The notes below the pieces were generated by a model, which was not told the DNA's origin, did not search any database, and saw only the letters and a program-made list of their open reading frames with translations. The position numbers and the translations under genes are program-made. Shown here in pieces: positions 9,013 to 21,497 of a stretch of 64,000 nt of DNA (its first letter is position 1; each line of letters begins with the position of its first letter). Source of the stretch: Bartonella harrusi (GTDB lineage Bacteria; Pseudomonadota; Alphaproteobacteria; Rhizobiales; Rhizobiaceae). The DNA lies in assembly GCF_024297065.1 (NCBI RefSeq), contig NZ_CP101114.1, positions 1,364,001 to 1,428,000 of the forward strand, given 5' to 3'.

Positions 9013-9173
9013 AGTTTGGTTATGGTCATATCATAGCCATAGATGGTCATAAATTGACCATTGTTTTTGAGAAAGCGGGGGAAAAGCGTGTCCTCGACAA
9101 TTTTGTCAGCAAAGCGTGATAAGGTATCGGCATATCAAAGGAATCTTTCCAAACAAAAAGCTGTTTTTTCATT

Positions 9174-9815
9174 TTATGTTAAGCTCTCTTTCCATTTTCG
9201 AATAAAATCCTCGATTGGAAGGGTTTGCATATCAGGCAATGCGTTATAAATTTTATCAAGTGGCCAATTCCACCATGCCATCTCCAAAAGTTCCTGGATC
9301 ACATGATCTGAAAAACGCATACGCAAACACTTTGCAGGAACACCAGCAACAATCGTATAAGGTAAAACATTTTTTGTTATAACGGCGTTCGCTCCAATGA
9401 CAGCGCCATGCCCAATGGTTACGCTCGGCATAATAATCGCGCCATGTCCAATCCATACATCATGCCCAATGCTCACACGTTTTGCACAACGTCTTTCACG
9501 AAAAGAGCGATCTAACGGTTTATAGCGAAAATATTCGTTAGGACGATAAGTTATTTTATGCATCGAAAGGCGTTCTATAGGATGTTCTAATGCATTCACA
9601 CAAACATGAGAGGCAATAGAACAAAAGCGTCCAATATCGCTATAAATTGCTTCACTGTTACGCTCAAAATAAGAAAAATCTCCAACTGTTACATAACGTA
9701 AAACCACGCGTTCATTGATTTCTACATAGCGTCCCAATTTACAACCATGCAATCGTGCTGTCGTATGAACACGAGGCTCACTCTCATGAAATCTAAGATC
9801 TTTCTCACTATCCAT
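9174..9815 (-). CDS. Hexapeptide-repeat acetyltransferase (XAT / phosphonate-locus type)
   Basis: A 213-residue left-handed beta-helix acyltransferase, trimeric by family, that uses acetyl-CoA. Imperfect hexapeptide repeats start at about residue 20 and resume around residues 115-160 (VSIGHDVWIGHGAIIMPSV and following). The catalytic-type His sits in GHDVWIGHGA. A loop with PIERLSMHKITYR interrupts the helix, as in xenobiotic acetyltransferases. The C-terminal WWNWPLDKI helix is typical of the acyltransferases first named in phosphonate loci. No phosphonate genes are nearby, so the substrate is unknown; a chloramphenicol-type label would be by similarity only. Confidence 0.8.
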   Translation of the reverse strand: MDSEKDLRFHESEPRVHTTARLHGCKLGRYVEINERVVLRYVTVGDFSYFERNSEAIYSDIGRFCSIASHVCVNALEHPIERLSMHKITYRPNEYFRYKPLDRSFRERRCAKRVSIGHDVWIGHGAIIMPSVTIGHGAVIGANAVITKNVLPYTIVAGVPAKCLRMRFSDHVIQELLEMAWWNWPLDKIYNALPDMQTLPIEDFIRKWKESLT

Positions 9816-9952
9816 TTATCCCTCTCAATTTTTTTTTCCAATAAATAATATGGAAAAACATATCGACTAGAGAAACAAAATCAACCATAAAACAGAGATT
9901 GCAAAGTTACCCAGCCAATGTTACAATTTCTTATTCTATTGAGAAGAGTCAA

Positions 9953-10537
9953 ATGATGAAAAATGTAGTGCGCATCTTTGGGGTAACGGTCATATTTCTT
10001 GCGGGTATTTTCATTTATGATGCGTTAAGAAATAAGCCTTTAGGGGATGATTTTATACTCACTGATTCCAATGGAAAAATGATCACTGAAAAGGATATTA
10101 GAGGCAAACCTTCCGCAATTTTTTTTGGCTTCACTATGTGTCCTGAAAGTTGCCCTACTACATTGATCAATCTTGATCGATGGTTAACAGCTCTTGGGCC
10201 ACAGGCAGATAAATTAGGAATATGGTTTGTTACTGTTGACCCTGAACGTGATACACCGGAAGTTCTTCATAATTATCTCAATAATTTTAATAATAAAATT
10301 ATTGGGATTAGCGGAGATCCGGAAAAAGTTCATAAAATGGTAAAATCCTTTAACATTGTTGCTGAAAAAGTACCGGGAACAGATGGAAACTATACTTATA
10401 ACCATACGGCAGCGATTTTTTTACTCAAAAAAGGCGGAAAACTAGCTGGTGTTATTCCTTATGAAACGAAAGAGATCGATCCTGAAATAAAAGACAATAT
10501 CGCTATTGAACGTTTGAAGAAGCTGGTTACCAACTAA
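9953..10537 (+). CDS. SCO1/SenC family copper chaperone
   Basis: A 194-residue, membrane-anchored, thioredoxin-like protein that loads copper into cytochrome oxidase or keeps its cysteines reduced. An N-terminal transmembrane helix (about 4-23) is followed by the periplasmic domain. The copper ligands are present: Cys63 and Cys67 in MCPESCPTT and His151 in YNHTAAIF. VTVDPERDTPE is also typical. The ATG at 9953 is chosen over an upstream TTG because it follows GAGAAGAG and puts the membrane helix at the very N-terminus. No oxidase genes lie nearby. prmA follows 25 bases later. Confidence 0.88.
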   Translation: MMKNVVRIFGVTVIFLAGIFIYDALRNKPLGDDFILTDSNGKMITEKDIRGKPSAIFFGFTMCPESCPTTLINLDRWLTALGPQADKLGIWFVTVDPERDTPEVLHNYLNNFNNKIIGISGDPEKVHKMVKSFNIVAEKVPGTDGNYTYNHTAAIFLLKKGGKLAGVIPYETKEIDPEIKDNIAIERLKKLVTN

Positions 10538-10562
10538 AAAAACGATTAAAAGAAAGAACGGA

Positions 10563-11431
10563 ATGTCACAGCAAATTCGTCTGTATTATACTGCTTTCAA
10601 AAACGAAGCAGAGCGGTTTTATGCTCTTATGGAAACAGCCTTTGACGAAGAAGGATATCCCCTTGCTTTAACAGAGATAGATGAAAAACATGCTGTGTAT
10701 GAACTTTCACTTTATGTCAATAAAGAAAACCAAGAGAATGTTTCCAAACGTTTTGCAAATATTCTTTCTATAAATCCTGATAGAATTAAGAATGAAGTTT
10801 TACCAAATATTGATTGGGTTAAACAAAGCCTTGAAGGACTAACACCTGTCCATGCTGGTCCTTTTTTTTACACGGAAGCCATAATAGAAGCAGCATTCCT
10901 CCTAATGTTTTTCCGATTGAAATTGAAGCGAGTCAAGCTTTTGGTACCGGACATCATGGAACGACCGCTGGTTGTTTAGAAATGATTGCTAAAGTCATAC
11001 AAAAGGAAAATCCTCAAAATGTCCTTGATCTTGGCACTGGTAGCGGTGTCCTTGCCATTGGCATCGCAATGCTCAAGCCTGTTTCTATACTTGCATCCGA
11101 TATTGATCCAATTGCTATTCAAGTTGCACAACACAACATCGAACTCAATGGCGTAAAGGAACATATTACAGCTGTCACAGCAACAGGTTTTGCTCACGAT
11201 AAAATTGCATCACACGCACCCTTCGATCTGATCGTTGCTAATATCCTTGCTAATCCACTCATTGAACTTGCTCAAGAAATGGTACAGGCACTCAAAAAAG
11301 GTGGATCGCTGATACTCTCTGGGATTCTTGAAGAACAACACGACTCTGTGTTGAAAGCATATATAAAGCAAGGGCTAAAACATATTGAAACATACCACCG
11401 TCAAGAATGGGTTACTCTACATCTGAAATAA
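10563..11431 (+). pseudogene. prmA: Ribosomal protein L11 methyltransferase, split by a frameshift
   Basis: PrmA trimethylates ribosomal protein L11 using S-adenosylmethionine. The first frame (10563-10979) carries the N-terminal substrate-binding domain up to [19 protein letters not shown] and then becomes unrelated. The second frame (from 10982, but homologous from about 10870) carries [36 protein letters not shown], the cofactor motif [14 protein letters not shown] and [12 protein letters not shown]. The break lies in a T8 run (10862-10869); nine T would join the two halves into one normal protein of about 289 residues. It could be a real inactivation, slippage or a sequencing error. The 3' end overlaps the leader of the next gene. 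Confidence 0.88.
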
Positions 11432-11448
11432 ACAGAAAGGACGTTGTT

Positions 11449-13275
11449 ATGTATCAAACTTTTGAAGTGCTAACAAATCCCTCTCATGCGGCAGAGCGCA
11501 TTGCTTCTCTTCGTAAAGAACTCAATCGCCTCAGATTAGATGGCTTTCTTGTCCCATGTGCTGATGAACATCAAGGAGAGTATGTCCCACCACATGCTCA
11601 ACGTCTTGGCTGGCTTACTGGATTTACGGGGTCATCGGGTATTGCACTCATTTTAAAAAACAAAGCCATTATATTTACAGATGGACGCTATAAGCTTCAA
11701 GTTCGTCAACAAACTGATCCTGATATTTTTGACTATGAAGACCTCATAACTTGCCCCCCCTCACAATGGCTTGCAGAAAATGGACAAAAGCTTTCACTTG
11801 GCTTTGATCCATGGCTCCACACGATCTCTGCTACAGATACATTGAAAAAAACATTAGAAATGAAAACAGGCGGAAGACTTATCGCTGTTCAACAAAATCC
11901 TATTGATCTTATCTGGCATGATCAACCACCATTACCGCAATCAGCTCTATCGATTCATCCTCTTAAATATGCAGGGCGCGATACAAATGAAAAGCTAACC
12001 TTGATGTGCCAAAATATCAAGCAAGCAAATGCAGATGCTTTTATTTTTACAGATCCCTCCTCTATTGCGTGGACATTTAATATACGTGGCAATGATGTTT
12101 CCAACACACCTTTTGCTCTTTGTTTTGCTCTTATTCCTATTAAAGGAACACCTTCCTTATTCATTAACAGCAAAAAATTGGGAATAGAACAAAAACAATA
12201 TCTAAAACGCTATACAAAATTATATGAACCAGAACATCTTATTGTAAAAATTAAAGATTACGTTCAAAAAGGAATGGTTTTTGCTTTAGATCCGCAATTG
12301 ACATGCGAAAAATTACGCACCATTATTGAAGAACAAGGAGGCTCCTTTATAAGGCATACTGATCCTGCTTCTTTACCACGTGCCATTAAAAACAGCATAG
12401 AACTAAATGGTGCGCGTAAAGCACACCTGCGCGATGGTGTAGCCCTTACCCGTTTTTTTTCTTGGTTAGAGAAACAAACACCAGGCACAGTGAGTGAAAT
12501 TTCTACTGCTCAAAAATTAGAAGAATTTCGCGTAACAACAGCAAAGGAAATGGAAGAAAAACTTGAAGATCTTTCTTTTGATACAATCTCAGCAGCAGGT
12601 GCCAATGGTGCCATTGTTCATTATCGTGTGACGGCAAAAACAAATAAATTGCTAAATGCCGGTGAGCTTTATCTTATTGATTCAGGTGGACAGTACCGTG
12701 ATGGCACAACAGATGTCACACGCACAGTAGCAATTGGAAATATTGGAGAAGAAGAAAAACGCTGTTTTACGCTTGTTCTCAAAGGTATGATTGCTCTTTC
12801 AACCGCTTGCTTTCCAAAAGGAACACGCGGACAAGATCTTGACGCTCTAGCACGCATAGCCTTATGGAAAGCTGGCTTTGATTATGCCCATGGCACGGGT
12901 CATGGCGTTGGATCTTATCTCTCTGTTCATGAAGGGCCACAAAATATCTCCCGCAATGGGTGTCAAGAATTGATTCCTGGAATGATTATTTCTAATGAAC
13001 CTGGATATTATCGTGAAGATGCTTTTGGTATTCGTATTGAGAATTTGCTCATTGTAAAGCCAGAGCAAAGAATTAATGGTGGAGATAGAGAAATGCTCTC
13101 GTTTGAAACCCTCACAAATTGTCCCATTGACCGACGTTTAATCCTCCCAGAACTTTTGACATTACAGGAAAGACAATGGCTAAATGATTACCATGCACAT
13201 GTTTATCAAGTGAATGCACCTTATTTAAATGAAGAAGATAAAAAATGGGCAAAAGAAGCAACAAAGCCTCTTTAA
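11449..13275 (+). CDS. pepP: Aminopeptidase P family protein (M24B, long form)
   Basis: A 608-residue Xaa-Pro aminopeptidase that removes an N-terminal residue before proline. It has the long architecture: two creatinase-like N-terminal domains (about 10-310), the M24 pita-bread catalytic domain (about 320-535) and a C-terminal extension. Metal ligands can be seen: Asp in IDSGGQYRDGTTDVTR, His in GTGHGVGSYLSVHE, Glu in NEPGYY and Glu in GIRIENLL. The start is the ATG at 11449 after AGAAAGGA; an upstream in-frame start would overlap prmA. Cytoplasmic, no signal peptide. Confidence 0.9.
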   Translation: MYQTFEVLTNPSHAAERIASLRKELNRLRLDGFLVPCADEHQGEYVPPHAQRLGWLTGFTGSSGIALILKNKAIIFTDGRYKLQVRQQTDPDIFDYEDLITCPPSQWLAENGQKLSLGFDPWLHTISATDTLKKTLEMKTGGRLIAVQQNPIDLIWHDQPPLPQSALSIHPLKYAGRDTNEKLTLMCQNIKQANADAFIFTDPSSIAWTFNIRGNDVSNTPFALCFALIPIKGTPSLFINSKKLGIEQKQYLKRYTKLYEPEHLIVKIKDYVQKGMVFALDPQLTCEKLRTIIEEQGGSFIRHTDPASLPRAIKNSIELNGARKAHLRDGVALTRFFSWLEKQTPGTVSEISTAQKLEEFRVTTAKEMEEKLEDLSFDTISAAGANGAIVHYRVTAKTNKLLNAGELYLIDSGGQYRDGTTDVTRTVAIGNIGEEEKRCFTLVLKGMIALSTACFPKGTRGQDLDALARIALWKAGFDYAHGTGHGVGSYLSVHEGPQNISRNGCQELIPGMIISNEPGYYREDAFGIRIENLLIVKPEQRINGGDREMLSFETLTNCPIDRRLILPELLTLQERQWLNDYHAHVYQVNAPYLNEEDKKWAKEATKPL

Positions 13276-13626
13276 GTGGAATTGGGCAAACACCTCCTAA
13301 CTCTTCTTACATAATATTTTATCTCCTCTTTTAAAGAGAAGAATATATATCTCTATCAGGAAACACAAAAAATATTTTTATAATCTTCTTCAAGTTTTTA
13401 TCCTCATATGACAAACACTAACCTAAGTAGAACAAAATGAAATAGAATTACAAAAAGGGTAACACTTATTTTTGACTCTTCCTTCTCTTCCTCAAAATGG
13501 TTATTCTCGTATTTTCCTGATTCCATCACCATTCTAAAAAACAATATTTTATGGCACTAAAAATAAATCTCACCTCATGAAGTATAATAAATGCTGATAA
13601 ATTCATCCTATTTGCAGAATCTTTTC
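13276..13626. other. Intergenic region between convergent pepP and ligA
   Basis: About 350 bases, AT-rich. The only structure I see is a short CTCTTTTAAAGAG palindrome near 13333. No gene, RNA or clear terminator. Confidence 0.5.
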
Positions 13627-15828
<2,202 letters not shown>

Positions 15829-15872
15829 CTACACAAAGAGAATCTATACGGACACATGCGCACCAATTATAT

Positions 15873-17534
15873 CTATGTAAGAAGCTTTTGAGCAGCTGCA
15901 CGGGCTTCTTGCGTAATCTGCTCTCCTGCTAACATACGAGCAATTTCTTCTGCACGTTCATGCTCCTCCATTTTATGAACACCCGTCATGAAACGATCTT
16001 TATCACCACTTTCAACCTTTGAAATAAGAAAATGACTATGCGCTTTTGAAGCGACTTGTGGTGCATGTGTAATAGCAAAAACCTGAACACTTTTTGATAA
16101 ACGTTGCAATCGTTGCCCAATGGCAGCAGCGACAGCTCCCCCAACTCCTGTATCAATTTCGTCAAAAATCAATGTAGGAGCTGATCCACGATCAGATAAA
16201 ACAACTTTTAACGCTAACAAAAAACGAGACAGCTCACCACCAGAAGCTACACTGAGCATTGGTCCTGCTCGTGTTCCTGGATTTGTCCGAACCCAATATT
16301 CAACACGATCGATCCCTTCTGCACTTCGTTTTTCGGCATCACTTTGTATTTCAACGATAAATTCTGCTTTTTCTAACTTCAATGCTGGTAACTCAACCAT
16401 CACGCTTTCAGACAAGTGTTTTGCAGCTTCCTGGCGTTTTACTGACAATGCTTGTGCCAATATATCATAATTTTTTTGTGCTTCCCGTGCTTTATCTTCA
16501 AGATGGATTAATGTCGCTTGCGCATCCTCAAAATCAGCAAGATCCGCATCCATTTTATCACACAAAGAAACCAATTCATCCGCAGGAACCTGATATTTAC
16601 GAGAAAAACCACGAAGAGCAAAAAGACGCTCTTCTATCCGCTCCAATTCACCAATATCAAAATCCAACGCCTGCATTGCAGCCTCAACCCCTTCTTGCGC
16701 TGTTGCAAGTGCATGTAATGCTTCATCAATAGATTTCACTACAGGTGTAATGAGCTCTTGCGCTTCAGAGATTTTTCGCTCCAAACGCCTTACCAAATTA
16801 GAAAGGACAGGAATTGGTGATTTAGAACCGCTCAAGAGGTCATCAGCCTCCTTAATATCTGTCGCTATTTTTTCTAATTTAAGCATATCCGCACGCCGAA
16901 GAGACAAAGTCTCTTCTTCACCAACTTGAAAATCAAGCTTTTCAAGCTCTTTCACACATGCACGAAGATAATCAGCCTCACGCACAGCATTTTCTACTTT
17001 ACTACGCTGTTGTTGCAAACGCTCTTCAAATTCACACCATATCTGATAGGATTGGCGTAAATTGTCTGTTTCATCCTCAAGTCCCCCAAAAGCATCTAAT
17101 AACTGACGATGTGTCGCAACATCAACAAGTGCACGATCATCATGCTGCCCGTGGATTTCAACCAACAAACGACCAACACACCGCATAAAGGCGACACTAG
17201 CGACCTGATCATTGATAAAAACACGACTACGACCATCACTTGATTGTACACGCCGTAAAATAATATCACCCTCATCATCAAAACCATTGTCATGGAGAAG
17301 ATGACGCGCAGGATGTGAAAGAGGAACATCAAAGACAGCTGTCACCTGCCCTTGTGCCGCACCCTGGCGCACAAGCGAAGCGTCACCGCGCCCACCAAGA
17401 GCAAGCGACAAAGCATCAAGGAGAATAGACTTCCCAGCACCTGTTTCTCCAGTCAAAACCGACAAACCCGCTGTGAAATGAATATCAAGCGTTTCGATCA
17501 AAACAATATCATGAATCGAAAGCTGTATCAGCAT
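15873..17534 (-). CDS. recN: DNA repair protein RecN
   Basis: SMC-like ATPase of double-strand break repair. 553 residues: an N-terminal ATPase half with Walker A GETGAGKS (about 30-37), a central coiled coil (about 160-360), and a C-terminal half with signature SGGELSRFLLALK and Walker B TLIFDEIDTGVGG. The final helix region VFAITHAPQVASKA is the usual H-loop. It starts 6 bases after the bamD stop, so it is probably co-transcribed with bamD. Confidence 0.95.
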   Translation of the reverse strand: MLIQLSIHDIVLIETLDIHFTAGLSVLTGETGAGKSILLDALSLALGGRGDASLVRQGAAQGQVTAVFDVPLSHPARHLLHDNGFDDEGDIILRRVQSSDGRSRVFINDQVASVAFMRCVGRLLVEIHGQHDDRALVDVATHRQLLDAFGGLEDETDNLRQSYQIWCEFEERLQQQRSKVENAVREADYLRACVKELEKLDFQVGEEETLSLRRADMLKLEKIATDIKEADDLLSGSKSPIPVLSNLVRRLERKISEAQELITPVVKSIDEALHALATAQEGVEAAMQALDFDIGELERIEERLFALRGFSRKYQVPADELVSLCDKMDADLADFEDAQATLIHLEDKAREAQKNYDILAQALSVKRQEAAKHLSESVMVELPALKLEKAEFIVEIQSDAEKRSAEGIDRVEYWVRTNPGTRAGPMLSVASGGELSRFLLALKVVLSDRGSAPTLIFDEIDTGVGGAVAAAIGQRLQRLSKSVQVFAITHAPQVASKAHSHFLISKVESGDKDRFMTGVHKMEEHERAEEIARMLAGEQITQEARAAAQKLLT

Positions 17535-17540
17535 GTAAAA

Positions 17541-18434
17541 TCAATGTACCTTCTTCTTATCACCATTTAAAGCATGTGAGATCCAAGAAGATTTATGCTC
17601 CTGTGGAGATATGCTATTTTTTTGCAATAAATTATAAGAAAACTTATACCACTCACTTTTAGGGTAATTGCGTCCTAAAATAGCGGCTGCTGTCTGCGCT
17701 TCCGCAGTCAAACCAAGAGCAAGATTAATTTCCGTCAAACGGAAAAGTGCTTCTTCAATTTGATTTGTATCAGAATATTCTTCAACCACTGTACGAAATC
17801 TTCGACTTGCAGCAAGATAACGTCGCCCTTCTTCATAATAACGGCCAATCTGCATTTCCTTACCAGCCAACTGCTCTCGCCCAAAACGTATTTTTGCTTT
17901 AGCATCTTCGACATATTCAGAATTTGGATAGCGCTCCACGAGAAGCTGCATAGCAGCAATAGCACGTTTTGTATCACGTTGATCTCGTGTAACATCAGGA
18001 ATTCGACGGAAAGAAGAAAGACCGATAATATAATAAGCATAAGCGGAATCGCCTGCCTCTGGATAAAGAGTGATATAACGCTGGGCCATGCTAATTGAAT
18101 CATCATACTTACCAAGTCGATAATTTGTAAATGCACCCATCACCAAGGATTTACGACCCCAATCAGTATAAGCATACTGTTTTTCAATCGCTAGAAACTT
18201 TTTCGACGCATCCGCAAGTCGCCCACTCTCAAGGCTCGCAAGCGCCTGATTATATAAAACATCTGGCGGATCGATTTTTAACACATACGCAGACGAACTA
18301 AGAGTATTTTTCTCTTTAAACAAACAACCTGCTAACAAGCAGCTACTCCCCAAAAGCATCACCCCTAACACCTTGCGTACAAGGTTAGATTTCCTATCTG
18401 CCATATTTTCAATACATATATAAGATTTTGTCAT
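17541..18434 (-). CDS. bamD: Outer membrane protein assembly factor BamD
   Basis: A lipoprotein of the BAM complex that folds beta-barrel proteins into the outer membrane. It has an N-terminal signal with lipobox LLAGC (lipidated Cys near residue 37), then tetratricopeptide-like repeats from about residue 58 (PPDVLYNQALASLESGRLADASKKF, a stretch typical of the family, shown here in part). The signal is preceded by an unusually long polar stretch from the ATG at 18434, which has GGAGG and GGAAG upstream. An internal ATG at 18404 would give a more usual signal but lacks a good ribosome binding site. Lies between lpxC and recN. Confidence 0.9.
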   Translation of the reverse strand: MTKSYICIENMADRKSNLVRKVLGVMLLGSSCLLAGCLFKEKNTLSSSAYVLKIDPPDVLYNQALASLESGRLADASKKFLAIEKQYAYTDWGRKSLVMGAFTNYRLGKYDDSISMAQRYITLYPEAGDSAYAYYIIGLSSFRRIPDVTRDQRDTKRAIAAMQLLVERYPNSEYVEDAKAKIRFGREQLAGKEMQIGRYYEEGRRYLAASRRFRTVVEEYSDTNQIEEALFRLTEINLALGLTAEAQTAAAILGRNYPKSEWYKFSYNLLQKNSISPQEHKSSWISHALNGDKKKVH

Positions 18435-18603
18435 AGTTCTTCCGGCCTCCAGAGAATGTCACCTTATAGCAAAAATCATTTATTAGAAGTTTCTATACCA
18501 TATCACTTTAAAATCCACTAACCAATTTAGTGACTTAGGTCAACCATCCCCTTAAAAATCAAAAAGACTATAAAAATCTTTTTAATTTTTGTACGAGAAT
18601 TCC

Positions 18604-19479
18604 CTACAAGTAACTTTTTTCGTAACAAGTCTCATCCGCTAAAACAGCTTTTACCACTTGCGAATTCATCCTATGCCCACTACAATAGGAACGAAACAAT
18701 CCAATAAAAGGTGCTCCAAGTAAAGCGGTATCACCAATTGCATCAAGCATTTTATGTCGCACACATTCATTTTCCCAATAAGGACCATCGGGATTCATAA
18801 TCTTGTCATTAAATCCAATGATAAGAGAATTTTCTAAAGAAGACCCTATCCCTTTTCCAGAAGTCCATAATTTCTCGACATCTTTGACAAAACCAAAAGT
18901 ACGTGCACGTGATAAATCATCTCGAAATCCCGCTGAGGTAAGATCAAAATGAAAATGTTGCTTACCAATAGCCGAAGAAGGAAAAGAAATCATGATATCA
19001 AAACGACGCCCATCAAACGGCAAAAACTCCGCAAAACCATTAGAAATTTCAACACGCAGTGGTTTTTTGATAATGAAATAAGCACGCAACGCATTTTGCT
19101 GAACAACACCAACTTCTTCAAAAGCTTGACAATACTGCCATGCCCCACCATCCAAAATAGGAATCTCATGACTCGACACTTCAATAACAAGATTATCCAA
19201 ATTATAAGCGGCAATCGCAGCCATCAAATGTTCAATCGTTTCAATTCTAAACGCACCATTGCCAAGCACTGTTGATAATTCAGTCGCTCCTGTTTGTGAT
19301 GCATGCGCGTAAAGGACTTGATCTTTTTCTCCCACCCCACAACGCTTGAAAACAATACCACATCCCACCCCAGCCGGCTGTATCTTCACCTCAGAGAGAC
19401 ACCCACTGTGAACACCATAACCCTTTAATACTACGTTTTTTTTAAGAGTGGACTGATATTTCTGCATCAGATTCATCAT
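18604..19479 (-). CDS. lpxC: UDP-3-O-acyl-N-acetylglucosamine deacetylase
   Basis: Zinc amidase for the first committed step of lipid A synthesis. 291 residues, two-domain sandwich. The zinc ligands are in EHLMAAIAAYNLDN (His near 82) and HKMLDAIGD (His and Asp near 230). GSSLENSLI and a catalytic GHRMNSQ segment follow the family. The C-terminus is slightly shorter than in E. coli. Two ATG codons start the frame without a strong ribosome binding site. It lies downstream of ftsZ but beyond a terminator-like hairpin, so it may have its own promoter. Confidence 0.94.
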   Translation of the reverse strand: MMNLMQKYQSTLKKNVVLKGYGVHSGCLSEVKIQPAGVGCGIVFKRCGVGEKDQVLYAHASQTGATELSTVLGNGAFRIETIEHLMAAIAAYNLDNLVIEVSSHEIPILDGGAWQYCQAFEEVGVVQQNALRAYFIIKKPLRVEISNGFAEFLPFDGRRFDIMISFPSSAIGKQHFHFDLTSAGFRDDLSRARTFGFVKDVEKLWTSGKGIGSSLENSLIIGFNDKIMNPDGPYWENECVRHKMLDAIGDTALLGAPFIGLFRSYCSGHRMNSQVVKAVLADETCYEKSYL

Positions 19480-19550
19480 GTTACTTTATTGAAGTGTTTT
19501 TACAACCTTACATTTATAAAACTATAAAAATGATATGCATAGAAAATAAT

Positions 19551-19575
19551 AAACCCGTTTATTATAAACGGGTTT
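19551..19575 (-). terminator. Terminator-like hairpin between ftsZ and lpxC
   Basis: AAACCCGTTTA and TAAACGGGTTT form a perfect 11-bp stem around TTA. On the minus strand it is followed by ATTATTTTCT. It lies about 110 bases after the ftsZ stop, so it is placed to end the division transcript, at least partly. Confidence 0.65.
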
Positions 19576-19682
19576 ATAAAAAACAAACTATTTTTCATCA
19601 CAACACATCGTACTTTACCATTTAAGGTTTTCAATAATCATGAAAAGCCTATGAAAAGAGCTTTTTTCTCAATTTTGAGCAA

Positions 19683-21428
19683 TTAATTGACCTTACGACG
19701 CAAAAATGCTGGTATTTCTAATTGATCTTCTTCGCTTATAAAGTTACGTTGATCTTGTGGAACCTGAGGGTGTAATTCACCAGAACGACGTGGAACATAA
19801 ACAGAAGCATCTTGAGAACTTTTATTATAAACCGGCACTTCTTTCTGCTGAGAAGGTCTCACAGCAGGTTCTAACCGAGCCTCGGGTTCAACTTCCTCGC
19901 GATGTGTCAAGCTCTGTTTCAAACGCTGCCAAAGATTGCGCGGCCCTTCTTGGCTGACTGCGGGTGCTCTCTCACGCTGTGCATGAACAACAGGAGGAAA
20001 ATCTTTTAACTCAGGCATACGCATTGGTGAACGTACGTGCATCTGTTGTACTTGTTTGTCTTTCTGCTGCACACTCTCTGTCATCTCATCAAGGACATGC
20101 GCCGTTGCCTCCATACTTACCGGCGCAACCATTGATTGCTGAGAAGTACGGCGAACTTGCATACGTGGCGCATTTGATACCTGACTATGCACAACATTTG
20201 AACTATAAGGAGCTGCATTCGCACTTCGTGTAACAACAGCATCTGCAGGCTGTGCAAAAATTTGACTCTTAGGACGGAACTGTTCTCCAGCCGATTTACC
20301 CTTTTCTATTTCAAGAGCTTCTATCACTTCTACCATTGACTCAGAACGCAAAGGAGGTGACTGAACATGAAAAGAAGTCTGTGACACTGCGGAATCACTC
20401 TTACGAATTGAAGCGGCAGGTCTTTGAAGTTGAGGATGAGACGGTTGAATGATATCACTCACCTCACGATCAATACCCGTTGCAACCACAGAGACACGAA
20501 TAACACCTTCTAATGACTCATCATCAATAGCACCAAAGATAACATTGGCATCTGCATCCACTTCTTCGCGAATACGATTAGCAGCTTCATCGACTTCAAA
20601 GAGAGTCATATCACGCCCCCCCGTAATAGAAATGAGCAAACCACGCGCACCCCGCATAGAAGTATCATCCAACAGTGGATTCGCAATAGCAGCTTCAGCA
20701 GCAGACAAAGCACGACCTTCACCAGAAGCTTCACCCGTCCCCATCATTGCACGCCCCATTTCATGCATAACAGAACGCACATCAGCAAAATCAAGGTTAA
20801 TGAGCCCTTCTTTAATCATAAGGTCCGTAATAGAGGCAACACCAGAATAAAGCACTTGATCAGCCATAGCAAAAGCATCAGCAAATGTCGTTTTGTCATC
20901 TGCAATACGGAAAAGATTCTGATTGGGAATAACAATTAGTGTATCAACAGACTTTTGTAATTCTTCGATACCGGCCTCTGCCGTTTTCATACGCCGTGCA
21001 CCTTCAAACTGAAATGGCTTTGTAACCACACCAACGGTCAAAATACCTTTTTCACGCGCTGCGCGAGCCACAACGGGTGCCGCCCCAGTTCCAGTGCCTC
21101 CCCCCATACCAGCAGTAATAAAAACCATATGAGAATCTGCTAGATGGTCAATAATTTCATCGATACACTCTTCTGCTGCTGCTTGTCCAACTTCAGGCAG
21201 AGCACCAGCACCTAGACCTTCCGTAACGGCTGCACCAAGCTGGATAACACGTTCAGCTTTTGACATAGCCAAAGCCTGTGCATCTGTATTTGCCACAACA
21301 AAATCAACTCCCTGAAGACCAGCATTAATCATATTATTCACGGCATTTCCACCACCACCGCCAACACCAAAAACGGTAATACGTGGTTTTAATTCCGCGA
21401 TATCTGGCCGATGCAGATTAATCGTCAT
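19683..21428 (-). CDS. ftsZ: Cell division protein FtsZ, long-tailed
   Basis: Tubulin-like GTPase that forms the division ring. 581 residues. Residues 1-320 are the conserved GTPase core with [14 protein letters not shown] and the tubulin signature [10 protein letters not shown]. Then comes a long Gln/Ser/Pro-rich linker of about 240 residues. The C-terminal peptide [15 protein letters not shown] binds FtsA and other partners. Most bacterial FtsZ are under 400 residues; long tails are known in Bartonella. The start at 21428 is chosen because AAGGA precedes it; an upstream in-frame ATG would overlap that site. It follows ftsA after 69 bases. Confidence 0.97.
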   Translation of the reverse strand: MTINLHRPDIAELKPRITVFGVGGGGGNAVNNMINAGLQGVDFVVANTDAQALAMSKAERVIQLGAAVTEGLGAGALPEVGQAAAEECIDEIIDHLADSHMVFITAGMGGGTGTGAAPVVARAAREKGILTVGVVTKPFQFEGARRMKTAEAGIEELQKSVDTLIVIPNQNLFRIADDKTTFADAFAMADQVLYSGVASITDLMIKEGLINLDFADVRSVMHEMGRAMMGTGEASGEGRALSAAEAAIANPLLDDTSMRGARGLLISITGGRDMTLFEVDEAANRIREEVDADANVIFGAIDDESLEGVIRVSVVATGIDREVSDIIQPSHPQLQRPAASIRKSDSAVSQTSFHVQSPPLRSESMVEVIEALEIEKGKSAGEQFRPKSQIFAQPADAVVTRSANAAPYSSNVVHSQVSNAPRMQVRRTSQQSMVAPVSMEATAHVLDEMTESVQQKDKQVQQMHVRSPMRMPELKDFPPVVHAQRERAPAVSQEGPRNLWQRLKQSLTHREEVEPEARLEPAVRPSQQKEVPVYNKSSQDASVYVPRRSGELHPQVPQDQRNFISEEDQLEIPAFLRRKVN

Positions 21429-21497
21429 TTTCTTTTCCTTCTCATAAAACATCGCAAGCCCAAGCGATTGAAATTTAACTCACCTCAACAAACTTAT

